A stretch of DNA of 12,196 nucleotides, taken from Gammaproteobacteria bacterium (GTDB taxonomy: Bacteria; Pseudomonadota; Gammaproteobacteria; Eutrophobiales; Eutrophobiaceae). Below the pieces are notes generated by a model. The model ran no database searches and was not told the DNA's origin. It was given only the letters and a program-made list of their open reading frames with translations. Positions 1 to 7,276 of this stretch are shown piece by piece. The position numbers and the translations under genes were made by a program. Position 1 is the stretch's first letter. Every line of letters begins with the position of its first letter. The DNA is taken from positions 1-12,196 of the forward strand of contig JABHFC010000359.1 of NCBI GenBank assembly GCA_018676275.1, given 5' to 3'.

Positions 1-818
1 TTGGTGAGGATGTAGAAAATATCATCCAGAAGTTACTGCAAAAATGTGACTATGACGTAGAGAAAGCCCAGACCGGCATCGTCTATATCGATGAAATTGA
101 CAAGATTTCCAGAAAGTCAGATAACCCGTCTATTACCCGTGATGTGTCAGGTGAAGGTGTGCAGCAGGCACTGCTGAAACTGATAGAAGGTACGGTTGCC
201 TCTGTTCCTCCACAAGGCGGACGTAAGCATCCGCAACAGGAGTTTCTTCAGGTCAATACAGCAAACATACTCTTTGTTTGTGGCGGCGCTTTTGCAGGTC
301 TGGATAAAATCATTCGTGAACGTTCTGAAAAGGGTGGAATTGGTTTCTCTGCCGAAGTTAAAAGTAAGGACGACAAAAAGAACATGAGCGAGTTGATTCG
401 CACAGTTGAACCGGAAGATTTAATTAAATACGGTTTGATTCCTGAGTTTGTTGGTCGTTTACCGGTTGCAGCGACTCTTGATGAGTTAGATGAAGAGCAA
501 TTAGTTGAAATCCTGCTTGAACCTAAAAATGCTATTACCAAACAGTATTCGCGTTTGTTTGAAATGGAAGGTTGTGAAATTGAATTTCGCGAGGATGCTT
601 TGCGTAGCGTGGCCAGACGTTCAATGGATCGCAAAACTGGTGCCCGTGGTCTGCGTTCCATTCTTGAAAATGTATTGTTGGATACCATGTACGATTTACC
701 TTCCATGGACAATGTCAGTAAAGTGGTTATTGATGCCGGCGTCATAAGTGGAGACTCCAAGCCCCTGATGATTTATGAGACAACTGACATGTCGAAAGCG
801 GCGTCGGACTCTGATTAG
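1..818 (+). CDS. clpX: ClpX, ATP-dependent Clp protease ATP-binding subunit (5' truncated by window edge)
   Basis: ClpX is the AAA+ hexameric unfoldase that recognises, unfolds and threads substrates into the ClpP peptidase in the cytoplasm. The coding frame is open from position 3, so the gene enters the window from upstream. The GTG at 144 is an internal valine codon, not a start. About 271 residues remain of a family length near 424, and the visible part begins just at the pore-1 loop (GEDVEN, normally preceded by GYV). Seen in order are the Walker B segment ([10 protein letters not shown]), the RKH pore loop (GGRKHP), the IGF loop that docks on ClpP ([10 protein letters not shown]), the EFVGRLPV segment and the sensor-2 region ([12 protein letters not shown]). 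The N-terminal zinc-binding domain and Walker A lie outside the window. lon follows 111 bp downstream with no convincing terminator between, so read-through into lon is possible. Identification is secure. Confidence 0.97.
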   Translation, partial: GEDVENIIQKLLQKCDYDVEKAQTGIVYIDEIDKISRKSDNPSITRDVSGEGVQQALLKLIEGTVASVPPQGGRKHPQQEFLQVNTANILFVCGGAFAGLDKIIRERSEKGGIGFSAEVKSKDDKKNMSELIRTVEPEDLIKYGLIPEFVGRLPVAATLDELDEEQLVEILLEPKNAITKQYSRLFEMEGCEIEFREDALRSVARRSMDRKTGARGLRSILENVLLDTMYDLPSMDNVSKVVIDAGVISGDSKPLMIYETTDMSKAASDSD

Positions 819-868
819 GGCCTCTTGACCTTTCATCCGTTGTCGACAATGAGTCGATCAACCAGGTA

Positions 869-898
869 CTTGAAATTATTACCCCCCGTCGCCATATA
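869..898 (+). promoter_or_regulatory. Candidate sigma-32 (heat-shock) promoter of lon
   Basis: The -35 element CTTGAAA (869-875) matches the RpoH consensus exactly. After a 14-nt spacer comes CGCCATATA (890-898), one mismatch from the RpoH -10 consensus CCCCATNTA. Transcription would start near 904-906, giving a leader of only about 25-30 nt before lon. E. coli lon is a known RpoH target, so position and gene agree. This is a consensus match by eye and has not been tested. Confidence 0.75.
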
Positions 899-906
899 TA
901 ATGGCG
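890..906 (+). repeat. Perfect inverted repeat over the lon promoter -10 and start region
   Basis: CGCCAT and ATGGCG flank a 5-nt AT-only centre (ATATA), giving a 17-bp near-palindrome. It covers the proposed sigma-32 -10 element and ends about where transcription should begin. It could be a repressor operator or part of a small hairpin if transcripts start upstream. No T-run follows, so it is not an intrinsic terminator. Confidence 0.6.
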
Positions 907-929
907 CAATCCTTTAATCTATATTAGGC

Positions 930-3353
930 ATGACTATGCAGGAAAAACCTGAAGATCAAGACACAATCTATCCAGTTCTCCCATTGCGAGACGTTGTCGT
1001 TTACCCGCATATGGTTATCCCACTGTTTGTCGGGCGTGAAAAGTCGGTTAAGGCGCTGGAAAAGGCAATGGAAGGTAACAAGCAAATTTTGCTGGTGGCG
1101 CAAAAAAGTGCTGTAGAAGATGATCCTGAAATAGGTGAAATATATTCAATCGGAACCCTGTCGAATATCCTGCAATTGTTAAAGCTGCCCGATGGCACCA
1201 TTAAAGTTCTGGTGGAAGGGGCACAGAGAGCTAAAATTGTAGAGTTTACCGAGTCCGAGTCTATGTTCTCAGCCAGTGCAGAGCTGCTGGAACCATCTGA
1301 CAAAGAAGACAAAGAAGTCGATGTCCTGGGTCGTGCCGCAATGCATCAATTTGATCAATACGTAAAGCTGAACAAGAAAGTCCCCCCTGAAATTCTTTCG
1401 TCACTGGCGAGTATCGACGATCCAAGTCGACTTGCAGATACAATTGCCGCGCACATGTCAGTGAAAATTGATGAAAAGCAAAATGTACTTTCTTTCATCG
1501 ATATACATGAACGTCTTGAATACCTGATCCAGTTGATGGAATCCGAGATTGATTTGTTACATGTCGAAAAGCGTATTCGTGGTCGGGTTAAATCTCAGAT
1601 GGAGAAGAGCCAACGTGAGTACTATTTGAATGAGCAGATGAAAGCCATTCAAAAGGAATTGGGTGAAATGGATGATGTGCCGAATGAATTGGAGGATTTG
1701 GCTAACAAGATAGAAAAGTCCGGGATGCATAAAGATGCTAAGGAAAAGGCAAGCTCGGAGTTGAACAAGCTGAAAATGATGTCGCCAATGTCTGCAGAAG
1801 CTACTGTAGTGCGTAATTATGTTGACTGGCTGGTAAGTGTACCCTGGAAAAAGCGCAGTAAAATCTCACGTGATATAAGCAAAGCCGAAACGGTCCTGGA
1901 AGAAGATCACTATGGTCTGGAAAAGGTTAAAGATCGTATTCTTGAATATCTTGCCGTTCAGCAACGTGTGAAAAAAATGAAGGGGCCAATTTTATGCCTG
2001 GTGGGACCACCGGGTGTGGGTAAAACCTCACTGGGACGCTCGATTGCACGTGCAACCAATCGTAAGTTTGTACGTATGTCGCTGGGTGGTGTACGTGATG
2101 AAGCGGAAATTCGTGGTCATCGTCGAACATATATTGGCTCGATGCCCGGCAAGATCGTTCAAAGCATGTCAAAAATTGGAACAAAGAACCCGCTTGTGCT
2201 ACTCGACGAAGTAGACAAGATGGCAATGGATTTTCGTGGTGACCCCGCATCCGCCTTGTTGGAGGTTCTGGATCCGGAGCAAAATCATACTTTTAACGAT
2301 CATTATCTTGAAGTGGATTACGATTTGTCGGAAGTCATGTTTGTCACCACAGCGAACACTCTGGATATTCCTGCTCCTTTACTGGATAGAATGGAAGTGA
2401 TTCGTATTTCCGGCTACACGGAAGATGAAAAAGTGAATATTGCCAAGCGCTATTTGATGCCAAAACAGATCAAGGCGAACGGGCTTAAAGAAGAAGAAAT
2501 TACAATAACCGAATCGAGTATTCGTGAAATTATTCGTTACTACAGCCGTGAGGCGGGTGTAAGGAATCTTGAACGCGAAATCGCGAATATCTGTCGCAAA
2601 GTGGTGAAGAAGTTGTTGTTGAAAGCGGAATTGAAGCAGGTAACTGTAAATCCGAAGCAATTGGAGAAATTGCTTGGGGTAAAACGTTTTCGATATGGGC
2701 GTGCCGAAGAAGAAGATCGTATCGGACAGGTGACGGGTCTGGCCTGGACACAGGTAGGTGGTGATCTGCTGACGATTGAAGCCGCGATGGTGCCTGGTAA
2801 GGGCAAGGCGACACATACCGGGCAGTTAGGTGATGTAATGAAGGAGTCAATTGAAGCTGCCATGACGGTTGTGCGAAGCCGTAGTGAGGTACTTGGCATT
2901 AACGCTGACTTTTACAAAGAATGTGATTTCCATATTCATGTACCTGAAGGTGCGACCCCCAAAGATGGGCCCAGTGCCGGTGCAGCAATGTGTGTGGCTC
3001 TGGTTTCGGCCTTGACTTCGATACCGGTTCGTTCAAGTGTTGCGATGACAGGTGAAATTACCTTGCGAGGAGAAGTTTTACCTATTGGAGGCTTAAAAGA
3101 AAAATTGCTTGCGGCTTTACGAGGCGGAATCGAGACAGTTATGATTCCCTGGGAGAACGAACGCGAGCTCACAGAGATTCCTAAAAACATAATTCAACAC
3201 CTGGATATAAAGCCGGTAAGATGGATTGATGAAGTTTTGGAAATTGCTTTACAGCATATGCCTGAGGTAGCTACCGCGAAGGGAAAGACAGCTACATCCA
3301 AAAACAAGGATAAAGCCACAAATAAAGAAAAAGACGCGATTCGACCGCATTAA
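930..3353 (+). CDS. lon: Lon, ATP-dependent serine protease (endopeptidase La)
   Basis: Lon is a cytoplasmic homohexameric AAA+ protease that degrades misfolded proteins and specific regulators. Seen in order: the N-terminal LON substrate-binding domain ([19 protein letters not shown], about residues 15-205); a charged helical region; Walker [10 protein letters not shown] (359-367, Lys365); Walker [11 protein letters not shown] (Asp426, Glu427); and the protease domain. The protease domain carries the catalytic serine in KDGPSAGAA (Ser682) and the catalytic lysine in [10 protein letters not shown] (Lys725). Length is 807 residues against 784 in E. coli; much of the excess is a lysine-rich tail after about residue 780. 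Two ATGs compete as the start. AGG (926-928) is only 1 nt from ATG 930 but 7 nt from ATG 936, so the start may be 936 (805 residues). The sigma-32-like promoter just upstream suggests heat induction. Identification is secure. Confidence 0.98.
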   Translation: MTMQEKPEDQDTIYPVLPLRDVVVYPHMVIPLFVGREKSVKALEKAMEGNKQILLVAQKSAVEDDPEIGEIYSIGTLSNILQLLKLPDGTIKVLVEGAQRAKIVEFTESESMFSASAELLEPSDKEDKEVDVLGRAAMHQFDQYVKLNKKVPPEILSSLASIDDPSRLADTIAAHMSVKIDEKQNVLSFIDIHERLEYLIQLMESEIDLLHVEKRIRGRVKSQMEKSQREYYLNEQMKAIQKELGEMDDVPNELEDLANKIEKSGMHKDAKEKASSELNKLKMMSPMSAEATVVRNYVDWLVSVPWKKRSKISRDISKAETVLEEDHYGLEKVKDRILEYLAVQQRVKKMKGPILCLVGPPGVGKTSLGRSIARATNRKFVRMSLGGVRDEAEIRGHRRTYIGSMPGKIVQSMSKIGTKNPLVLLDEVDKMAMDFRGDPASALLEVLDPEQNHTFNDHYLEVDYDLSEVMFVTTANTLDIPAPLLDRMEVIRISGYTEDEKVNIAKRYLMPKQIKANGLKEEEITITESSIREIIRYYSREAGVRNLEREIANICRKVVKKLLLKAELKQVTVNPKQLEKLLGVKRFRYGRAEEEDRIGQVTGLAWTQVGGDLLTIEAAMVPGKGKATHTGQLGDVMKESIEAAMTVVRSRSEVLGINADFYKECDFHIHVPEGATPKDGPSAGAAMCVALVSALTSIPVRSSVAMTGEITLRGEVLPIGGLKEKLLAALRGGIETVMIPWENERELTEIPKNIIQHLDIKPVRWIDEVLEIALQHMPEVATAKGKTATSKNKDKATNKEKDAIRPH

Positions 3354-3362
3354 TTTCTTTAT

Positions 3363-3385
3363 TCCGCTGAACTTCGGACTTTTTT
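3363..3385 (+). terminator. Weak candidate terminator after lon
   Basis: TCCG (3363-3366) can pair with CGGA (3375-3378) around an 8-nt loop, closely followed by six T (3380-3385). The stem is only 4 bp, so termination is probably partial at best. It lies 9 bp after the lon stop and ahead of the hupB promoter. Confidence 0.35.
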
Positions 3386-3406
3386 CAATATAAGCGTTTG
3401 CATTGC

Positions 3407-3435
3407 TTGACGGGCATCATAGCGCTTGTTATAAA
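3407..3435 (+). promoter_or_regulatory. Sigma-70 promoter of hupB
   Basis: TTGACG (3407-3412) is 5/6 to the -35 consensus and TATAAA (3430-3435) is 5/6 to the -10 consensus, with the ideal 17-bp spacer. Transcription would start near 3442, leaving a leader of about 90 nt before the hupB ATG. The leader holds a run of seven T around 3450 but no clear stem before it. Confidence 0.75.
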
Positions 3436-3531
3436 GCCTCGTTAGTCGTTTTTTTAGCCGTTCAAATTCCACATTCATCTCCTGATATAAGTATTCTTGA
3501 AGGGGAAATTACAGTAAGGGGAAACATAATT

Positions 3532-3804
3532 ATGAATAAAGCTGAACTGATCGATGCAGTTGCAGATTCTGCTGATCTTTCTAAAGCATCTGCCGGTCGT
3601 GCCATAGACTCTGCTATAGATGCAATTACAAATGCCTTAAAAAAAGGCGATAACGTAACTTTAGTTGGATTTGGAACTTTTTCCGTGCGTGCTCGTGCAG
3701 CCCGAACAGGTCGTAACCCACGTACCGGAGAAGAGATACAAATCAAAGCTTCAAACGTTCCTGGATTCAAGGCTGGAAAAGCACTTAAAGATGCCATAAA
3801 CTAG
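3532..3804 (+). CDS. hupB: HU-beta, nucleoid DNA-binding protein
   Basis: HU is a small dimeric histone-like protein that bends and compacts DNA. The 90 residues equal the usual HU length. The protein opens [11 protein letters not shown] and carries the GFGTF segment (46-50). The DNA-intercalating beta-arm has the signature [11 protein letters not shown] with Pro63, and the chain ends in [17 protein letters not shown] 3532 was chosen because it restores the family N-terminus and has AAGGGG (3516-3521) ten nt upstream. A longer reading from TTG 3403 would add a non-HU extension across the promoter and is rejected. Its place directly after lon is typical, and HU subunits are known Lon substrates in E. 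coli. The gene ends only 10 bp before tRNA-Val, and no terminator lies between, so it probably shares a transcript with the tRNAs. Confidence 0.97.
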   Translation: MNKAELIDAVADSADLSKASAGRAIDSAIDAITNALKKGDNVTLVGFGTFSVRARAARTGRNPRTGEEIQIKASNVPGFKAGKALKDAIN

Positions 3805-3814
3805 CGCGCCTCTC

Positions 3815-3890
3815 GGGTGCTTAGCTCAGTTGGTAGAGCGTCGCCCTTACAAGGCGAATGTCGGGAGTTCGAGCCTCTCAGCACCCACCA
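3815..3890 (+). tRNA. tRNA-Val (anticodon TAC)
   Basis: This is a 76-nt cloverleaf. The acceptor stem GGGTGC pairs with GCACCC and is followed by A and an encoded CCA (3888-3890). The D-arm reads TAGCTCAGTTGGTAGAGC. The anticodon arm is TCGCC-CTTACAA-GGCGA with anticodon TAC at 3848-3850, and the T-arm contains GTTCGAG. It closely resembles E. coli tRNA-Val(UAC). It starts 10 bp after the hupB stop. Confidence 0.97.
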
Positions 3891-3899
3891 GAACCATTA

Positions 3900-3976
3900 G
3901 GAGTGGTAGTTCAGTTGGTTAGAATACCGGCCTGTCACGCCGGGGGTCGCGGGTTCGAGTCCCGTCCACTCCGCCA
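3900..3976 (+). tRNA. tRNA-Asp (anticodon GTC)
   Basis: This is a 77-nt cloverleaf. The acceptor stem GGAGTGG pairs with CCACTCC, followed by discriminator G (an aspartate identity base) and encoded CCA (3974-3976). The anticodon arm is CCGGC-CTGTCAC-GCCGG with GTC at 3934-3936, and the T-loop is GTTCGAGTC. It lies 9 bp after tRNA-Val, so the pair is almost surely processed from one transcript. Confidence 0.97.
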
Positions 3977-3985
3977 TTGATAATG

Positions 3986-4014
3986 GGGTGTGTCTATAAG
4001 ACACGCCCTTTTTT
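3986..4014 (+). terminator. Strong intrinsic terminator after tRNA-Asp
   Basis: GGGTGTGTC (3986-3994) pairs with GACACGCCC (4000-4008) around the loop TATAA. This makes a 9-bp stem with one G-U wobble, followed at once by six T (4009-4014). It closes the hupB-tRNA unit and separates it from ppiD. Confidence 0.92.
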
Positions 4015-4032
4015 ATTGTTAATTTTAAATAC

Positions 4033-4045
4033 GATAATTTTCCAA
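4033..4045 (+). promoter_or_regulatory. Candidate ppiD -10 element placing the start of transcription at the ATG
   Basis: GATAAT (4033-4038) matches 5/6 of the -10 consensus. The expected start of transcription, about 7 nt later, coincides with the A of the ppiD ATG at 4045. No good -35 hexamer stands at 16-18 bp (the region is T-rich), and no Shine-Dalgarno sequence is present between here and the ATG. Confidence 0.4.
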
Positions 4046-5949
4046 TGCTACAAATTATACGTGAGAAAACCTCTGGTCTCATCGCCATCCTTATTGTCGG
4101 TGCACTTATTGTCTCGTTTGCCTTATGGGGAGTGGGCTCTTATTTTGATCAAGGTGGTGATGTTATTGCCATCAGTGTCAACGATACTGATATCGAATTA
4201 CGAGAATACCAGCGTGTCTACCAATCGGTCTCAAGACAATTTCAGGAATTTCTTAAGCAAAGCTCAGGCAGTCTTGATGATGAACTTGTTAAAAAGCAAA
4301 CGCTGGAAAGCCTGATTGAACGCGAGCTGGTTACCCAGGTTGGCGATGATTTAGGTCTGCGTGTAAGTGCCAATCAGGTTCGTAGTGTAATAAATAGTTT
4401 AGAGGCCTTTCAGGGTTTGAGTGGCTTCGATAATAGTGTATACGAGAGAGCTATAGCACAACTTGGTTATACGCCAGCTATGTTTGAGCGGCAGATTCAG
4501 CAGGATATGCGCTCAGAACAACTGCAGAGTTCAATAAGTGAGAGTGTAATTGTCACGGAAAATGAGGTCAGGATGATTGCCGGCCTGCAGAATCAGACTC
4601 GCGATATTTCATATTCAATTATTTCTTCAGATAAAATAAAAGAGGAGCTTAGTTTCTCTGATGAAGAGATAAAGGCTTTCTATGAAACCAATAGCAGGGA
4701 TTACCTTGATCCTGAAAAAGTAAAAATAGCCTTCCTTGACTTGTCATTACAAAAGATTGCTGGAGACCTGACAGTTAGCGAAGATGATATCAGAGCTTTC
4801 TATGAATCTAACAAGGCAGATTACGATGTTGAAGATCAACGGAAGGTAAGGCATATCACTATAGAAACTAGTGAAGAAGCTACTGAAGAACAAATAAATA
4901 TCGCCAGAACCAGAGCTGAAGAATTGATTGCTAAATTAAGAGGCGGAATGAGCTTTGATGAGCTTTCGGAAAAGCATTCTGATGGTCCCGGTCCTAAAGT
5001 TGAAATTAGTGAACTGGGTTTTCTGACAAAAGGCATCATGGATGCCGCAGTTGACGAGGTTATGTTCTCTTTACAGGAAGGTGAAATCAGCGAACCTATT
5101 GTAGCTGAGAAAAGCGTAGACGTTGTCATGGTAGAAAGCATCAAGGGTGGTGCGAAAAATACCTTTGAAGACACCAGGGAACAGGTTGAAGAGGCTTATC
5201 GTATTTCTATTGCCGAAAATCAGTTTTTTGAAGCAATAGATCAACTGGCAGACCTGGCGTATGAACATCCGGACACACTTGAAATTGCAGCAGAAGATCT
5301 CGAACTGACCTTGAACGAAAGTGAGTTTTTTAATCGTAATTCTCAAAGTGATCCTCTTTTATCCGATAGCAAAATTATTGCCGCCAGTTTTAGTGAGGAT
5401 GTCCTTAACGGCAACAATAGTGAAGTTATTGAAATCGCAAGCAACAGGGTAATGGTTCTTAGAGTGCTTGAACGTAAAGCTGAACAAAAAATTCCTTTTG
5501 AAGAAGTACGTGAACGTATTGTGACACGTATGAAATATGAAAAAGCCAGGAATCAGGTTCAAACCAAGGGTGAATCGATATTGGAAAAACTGAAGTCTGG
5601 CAGCAGTGTAGACCAGGTAGCAACAGATTTTTCTATTGAATGGAAAGATGCAACAGCCATCAAACGTGATAATACAGGCGTCAACCGTTCGGTGCTTCGA
5701 ACTGCATTCAAACTGGGCCGACCGGAGTCAGGACAAGCTGTCTTTGGCGGAAGTTCTCTGGGATCAGGTGATTATGCCGTGGTCATGGTTAAAGGTGTTT
5801 TTGATCCTGATGCTTCATCATATAAGGAAGAAGAACTTCAACAAATCAAGGCACAATTGCAAAGGCTGAAAGCAGCAAGCAGCTGGACGCAGCTGGTAAA
5901 GGATGTACGTAGCCAATCTGACATAAATGTTTTTAAAGACAGATTGTAA
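4045..5949 (+). CDS. ppiD: PpiD, membrane-anchored periplasmic chaperone with parvulin-like domain
   Basis: PpiD is an inner-membrane protein whose large periplasmic part binds unfolded proteins leaving the Sec translocon. The 634 residues compare with 623 in E. coli. A short cytoplasmic start (MLQIIREKTSG) precedes one membrane span (about 12-32). Then comes a SurA/PpiD-type helical chaperone region (about 35-260) with two similar segments, EEIKAFYETN (208-217) and DDIRAFYESN (248-257). A parvulin-like domain (about 266-364) opens with VRHITIE and includes His270, SFDELSEKHSD and ELGFL. The usual second histidine near the end of a parvulin domain is replaced in SVDVVMVES, fitting a non-catalytic domain as reported for E. 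coli PpiD. A long helical C-terminus follows. ATG 4045 gives the family N-terminus but has no ribosome binding site. The position after hupB supports the call. Confidence 0.93.
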   Translation: MLQIIREKTSGLIAILIVGALIVSFALWGVGSYFDQGGDVIAISVNDTDIELREYQRVYQSVSRQFQEFLKQSSGSLDDELVKKQTLESLIERELVTQVGDDLGLRVSANQVRSVINSLEAFQGLSGFDNSVYERAIAQLGYTPAMFERQIQQDMRSEQLQSSISESVIVTENEVRMIAGLQNQTRDISYSIISSDKIKEELSFSDEEIKAFYETNSRDYLDPEKVKIAFLDLSLQKIAGDLTVSEDDIRAFYESNKADYDVEDQRKVRHITIETSEEATEEQINIARTRAEELIAKLRGGMSFDELSEKHSDGPGPKVEISELGFLTKGIMDAAVDEVMFSLQEGEISEPIVAEKSVDVVMVESIKGGAKNTFEDTREQVEEAYRISIAENQFFEAIDQLADLAYEHPDTLEIAAEDLELTLNESEFFNRNSQSDPLLSDSKIIAASFSEDVLNGNNSEVIEIASNRVMVLRVLERKAEQKIPFEEVRERIVTRMKYEKARNQVQTKGESILEKLKSGSSVDQVATDFSIEWKDATAIKRDNTGVNRSVLRTAFKLGRPESGQAVFGGSSLGSGDYAVVMVKGVFDPDASSYKEEELQQIKAQLQRLKAASSWTQLVKDVRSQSDINVFKDRL

Positions 5950-5989
5950 TAAAGATAAATCTGCTTATTCAGCACACCTTTCTGCGCGG

Positions 5990-7276
5990 TTATTTTCGAT
6001 AGGCAGGAGGGTATGATGTGTTCAGATTACGATAACGATCCCGGAGTCTGGTAGAGCGTGACACCATAGGTACTTCCTTCCCGGACATAATTACACGATC
6101 TGCCCGAGTCAATAATTCCAATGGGTGACCATCCCAAATAACGAGATCAGCTGTTTTTCCTTCTTCAATACTTCCGAATCTGTCCGCAAAGCCGAACGCT
6201 AAAGCCGGGTTCAGAGTCATTGCCTTTATTGCCTCGGTAACCGGCATTCCATATCTGGCGGCACTACCGGCAGCCTGCCGTACCAGGTAGGCTGAATGTG
6301 TATTTCTCCAGGAGACTCCAGTAAATAATAAACTTACCCCCGCATTATGCATGCGGGTAGCTGCATCAAGTCGTGCAGCAAGTTGATCAAAGTCGCGAGG
6401 CAGGTTTGCCATTGGATCAACAATCACAGGAACTCCGGCACTAGCAAGTTCGTCCGCCACGAGCCAACCCTCGCTGGCTCCAGCAATGATTAGGCGCAAA
6501 TTAAATTCTTTTTGAAGTTTCAATAACTGGCGAATATCGCTGACGCGGTGAGCTGTAATAACCAGTGGAATATCTGCATTTAAAACGGGCAAGAGTGCTT
6601 CCAGATCATGCAGGGGTAGAAAGTATTCACGCCAGTCACCCGATCTGTTTTTCTCTATATTTTTCTCGTAATCCTGGGCATCCAGAAAGGACTGGCGAAT
6701 TTTCGCGTAAGTAGCAGCGCGAGAACCACCACTAAGTTTGCTACCAAGAGATGAAAAATCGGCAAACAAACCGACGCTTTCACTAATTATCAATGAATCT
6801 GTATTCTCCAGTCGTATCGCGGCTCCAAGACCGGCGAATAACTGATGCCCGGGTGCCGGGACAACAATTGCATGAGTCAGACCGTTTAAGCGATTATGCG
6901 GAATTACTGTAGAAGCCGGATTGATTGCAGGAGCAATTTTAAATGAAGGACCGAATAGTTTATCTTCGGTGCTTACATCCAGAGATTGTGAGACGGCTCC
7001 AATTTCAACAAGTCCCAAATGTGTATAGGCATTCACCAGTCCGGGAGTAACGGACATGCCTGTCGCGTCAATTACCTTTCCGTCAAATTCAAAATCGATA
7101 GTTTTACCAACACGATCAATTAAACCGTCTTTCAGTAAAATATAACCATTATCGATAGTGCCTAAGTCAGAAATTGTATATACACGCGCGTTTTTTATGA
7201 GAACGTCTTCTGCATATATCCCGGAAGTGAAAATACACAAAAGCAAAAGAGCTAGAATCTGAATGAGTTTACTCAT
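5990..7276 (-). CDS. Exported amidohydrolase-family protein with degenerate metal site
   Basis: This belongs to the imidazolonepropionase-like branch of the amidohydrolase superfamily (metal-dependent C-N hydrolases). A signal peptide is visible (hydrophobic 5-20, likely cleavage after Ala22 in GIYA-ED), so the protein should be periplasmic. The family framework is intact: the N-terminal beta-sandwich strand (ILLKDGLIDRVG), VTPGLVNAYTHLG (77-88), ITAH (His243), and the C-terminal LNPALAFGFADRFGSIEEGKTADLVIWDG. Canonical D-x-H-x-H is here N82-A-Y84-T-H86. IAGASEG (264-270) has no histidine, and the usual active-site Asp region reads LFTGVSW. Catalysis by the standard two-metal mechanism is therefore doubtful. 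The start codon overlaps the upstream gene's stop (ATGA), with AAGGAG (7284-7289) 7 nt upstream, so translation is coupled to the neighbouring amidohydrolase. A partner or scaffold role for that enzyme is inference. Substrate unknown. Confidence 0.85.
   Translation of the reverse strand: MSKLIQILALLLLCIFTSGIYAEDVLIKNARVYTISDLGTIDNGYILLKDGLIDRVGKTIDFEFDGKVIDATGMSVTPGLVNAYTHLGLVEIGAVSQSLDVSTEDKLFGPSFKIAPAINPASTVIPHNRLNGLTHAIVVPAPGHQLFAGLGAAIRLENTDSLIISESVGLFADFSSLGSKLSGGSRAATYAKIRQSFLDAQDYEKNIEKNRSGDWREYFLPLHDLEALLPVLNADIPLVITAHRVSDIRQLLKLQKEFNLRLIIAGASEGWLVADELASAGVPVIVDPMANLPRDFDQLAARLDAATRMHNAGVSLLFTGVSWRNTHSAYLVRQAAGSAARYGMPVTEAIKAMTLNPALAFGFADRFGSIEEGKTADLVIWDGHPLELLTRADRVIMSGKEVPMVSRSTRLRDRYRNLNTSYPPAYRK

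Noticed and set aside
248..760. Long open frame antisense to clpX
   Set aside because: It lies wholly opposite conserved ClpX codons, resembles no known protein, and is explained by the codon pattern of the real gene. The same holds for the antisense and shifted frames within lon, ppiD and the amidohydrolases.
840..849. Palindrome TTGTCGACAA after clpX
   Set aside because: It is ten perfect bases but has no T-run and no second copy nearby. It is too short to call an operator or terminator.
825..850. Sigma-70 promoter TTGACC...GACAAT before lon
   Set aside because: The spacer is only 14 bp and the -10 match is 4/6. The sigma-32-like element downstream is far better.
3403..3531. N-terminal extension of HU from TTG 3403
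   Set aside because: It would translate through the hupB promoter and leader, has no HU similarity, and the ATG at 3532 gives the exact 90-residue family length with a ribosome binding site.
3897..4088. Short - strand frame over tRNA-Asp and the ppiD start
   Set aside because: It reads across a tRNA gene and terminator. Its WTGLEPATPGVTG-like peptide is the spurious translation often seen on the antisense strand of tRNA genes.
5950..5989. Terminator between ppiD and the convergent amidohydrolase gene
   Set aside because: Only a 4-bp TGCT/AGCA hairpin (5962-5974) without a T-run is present, not enough to call.
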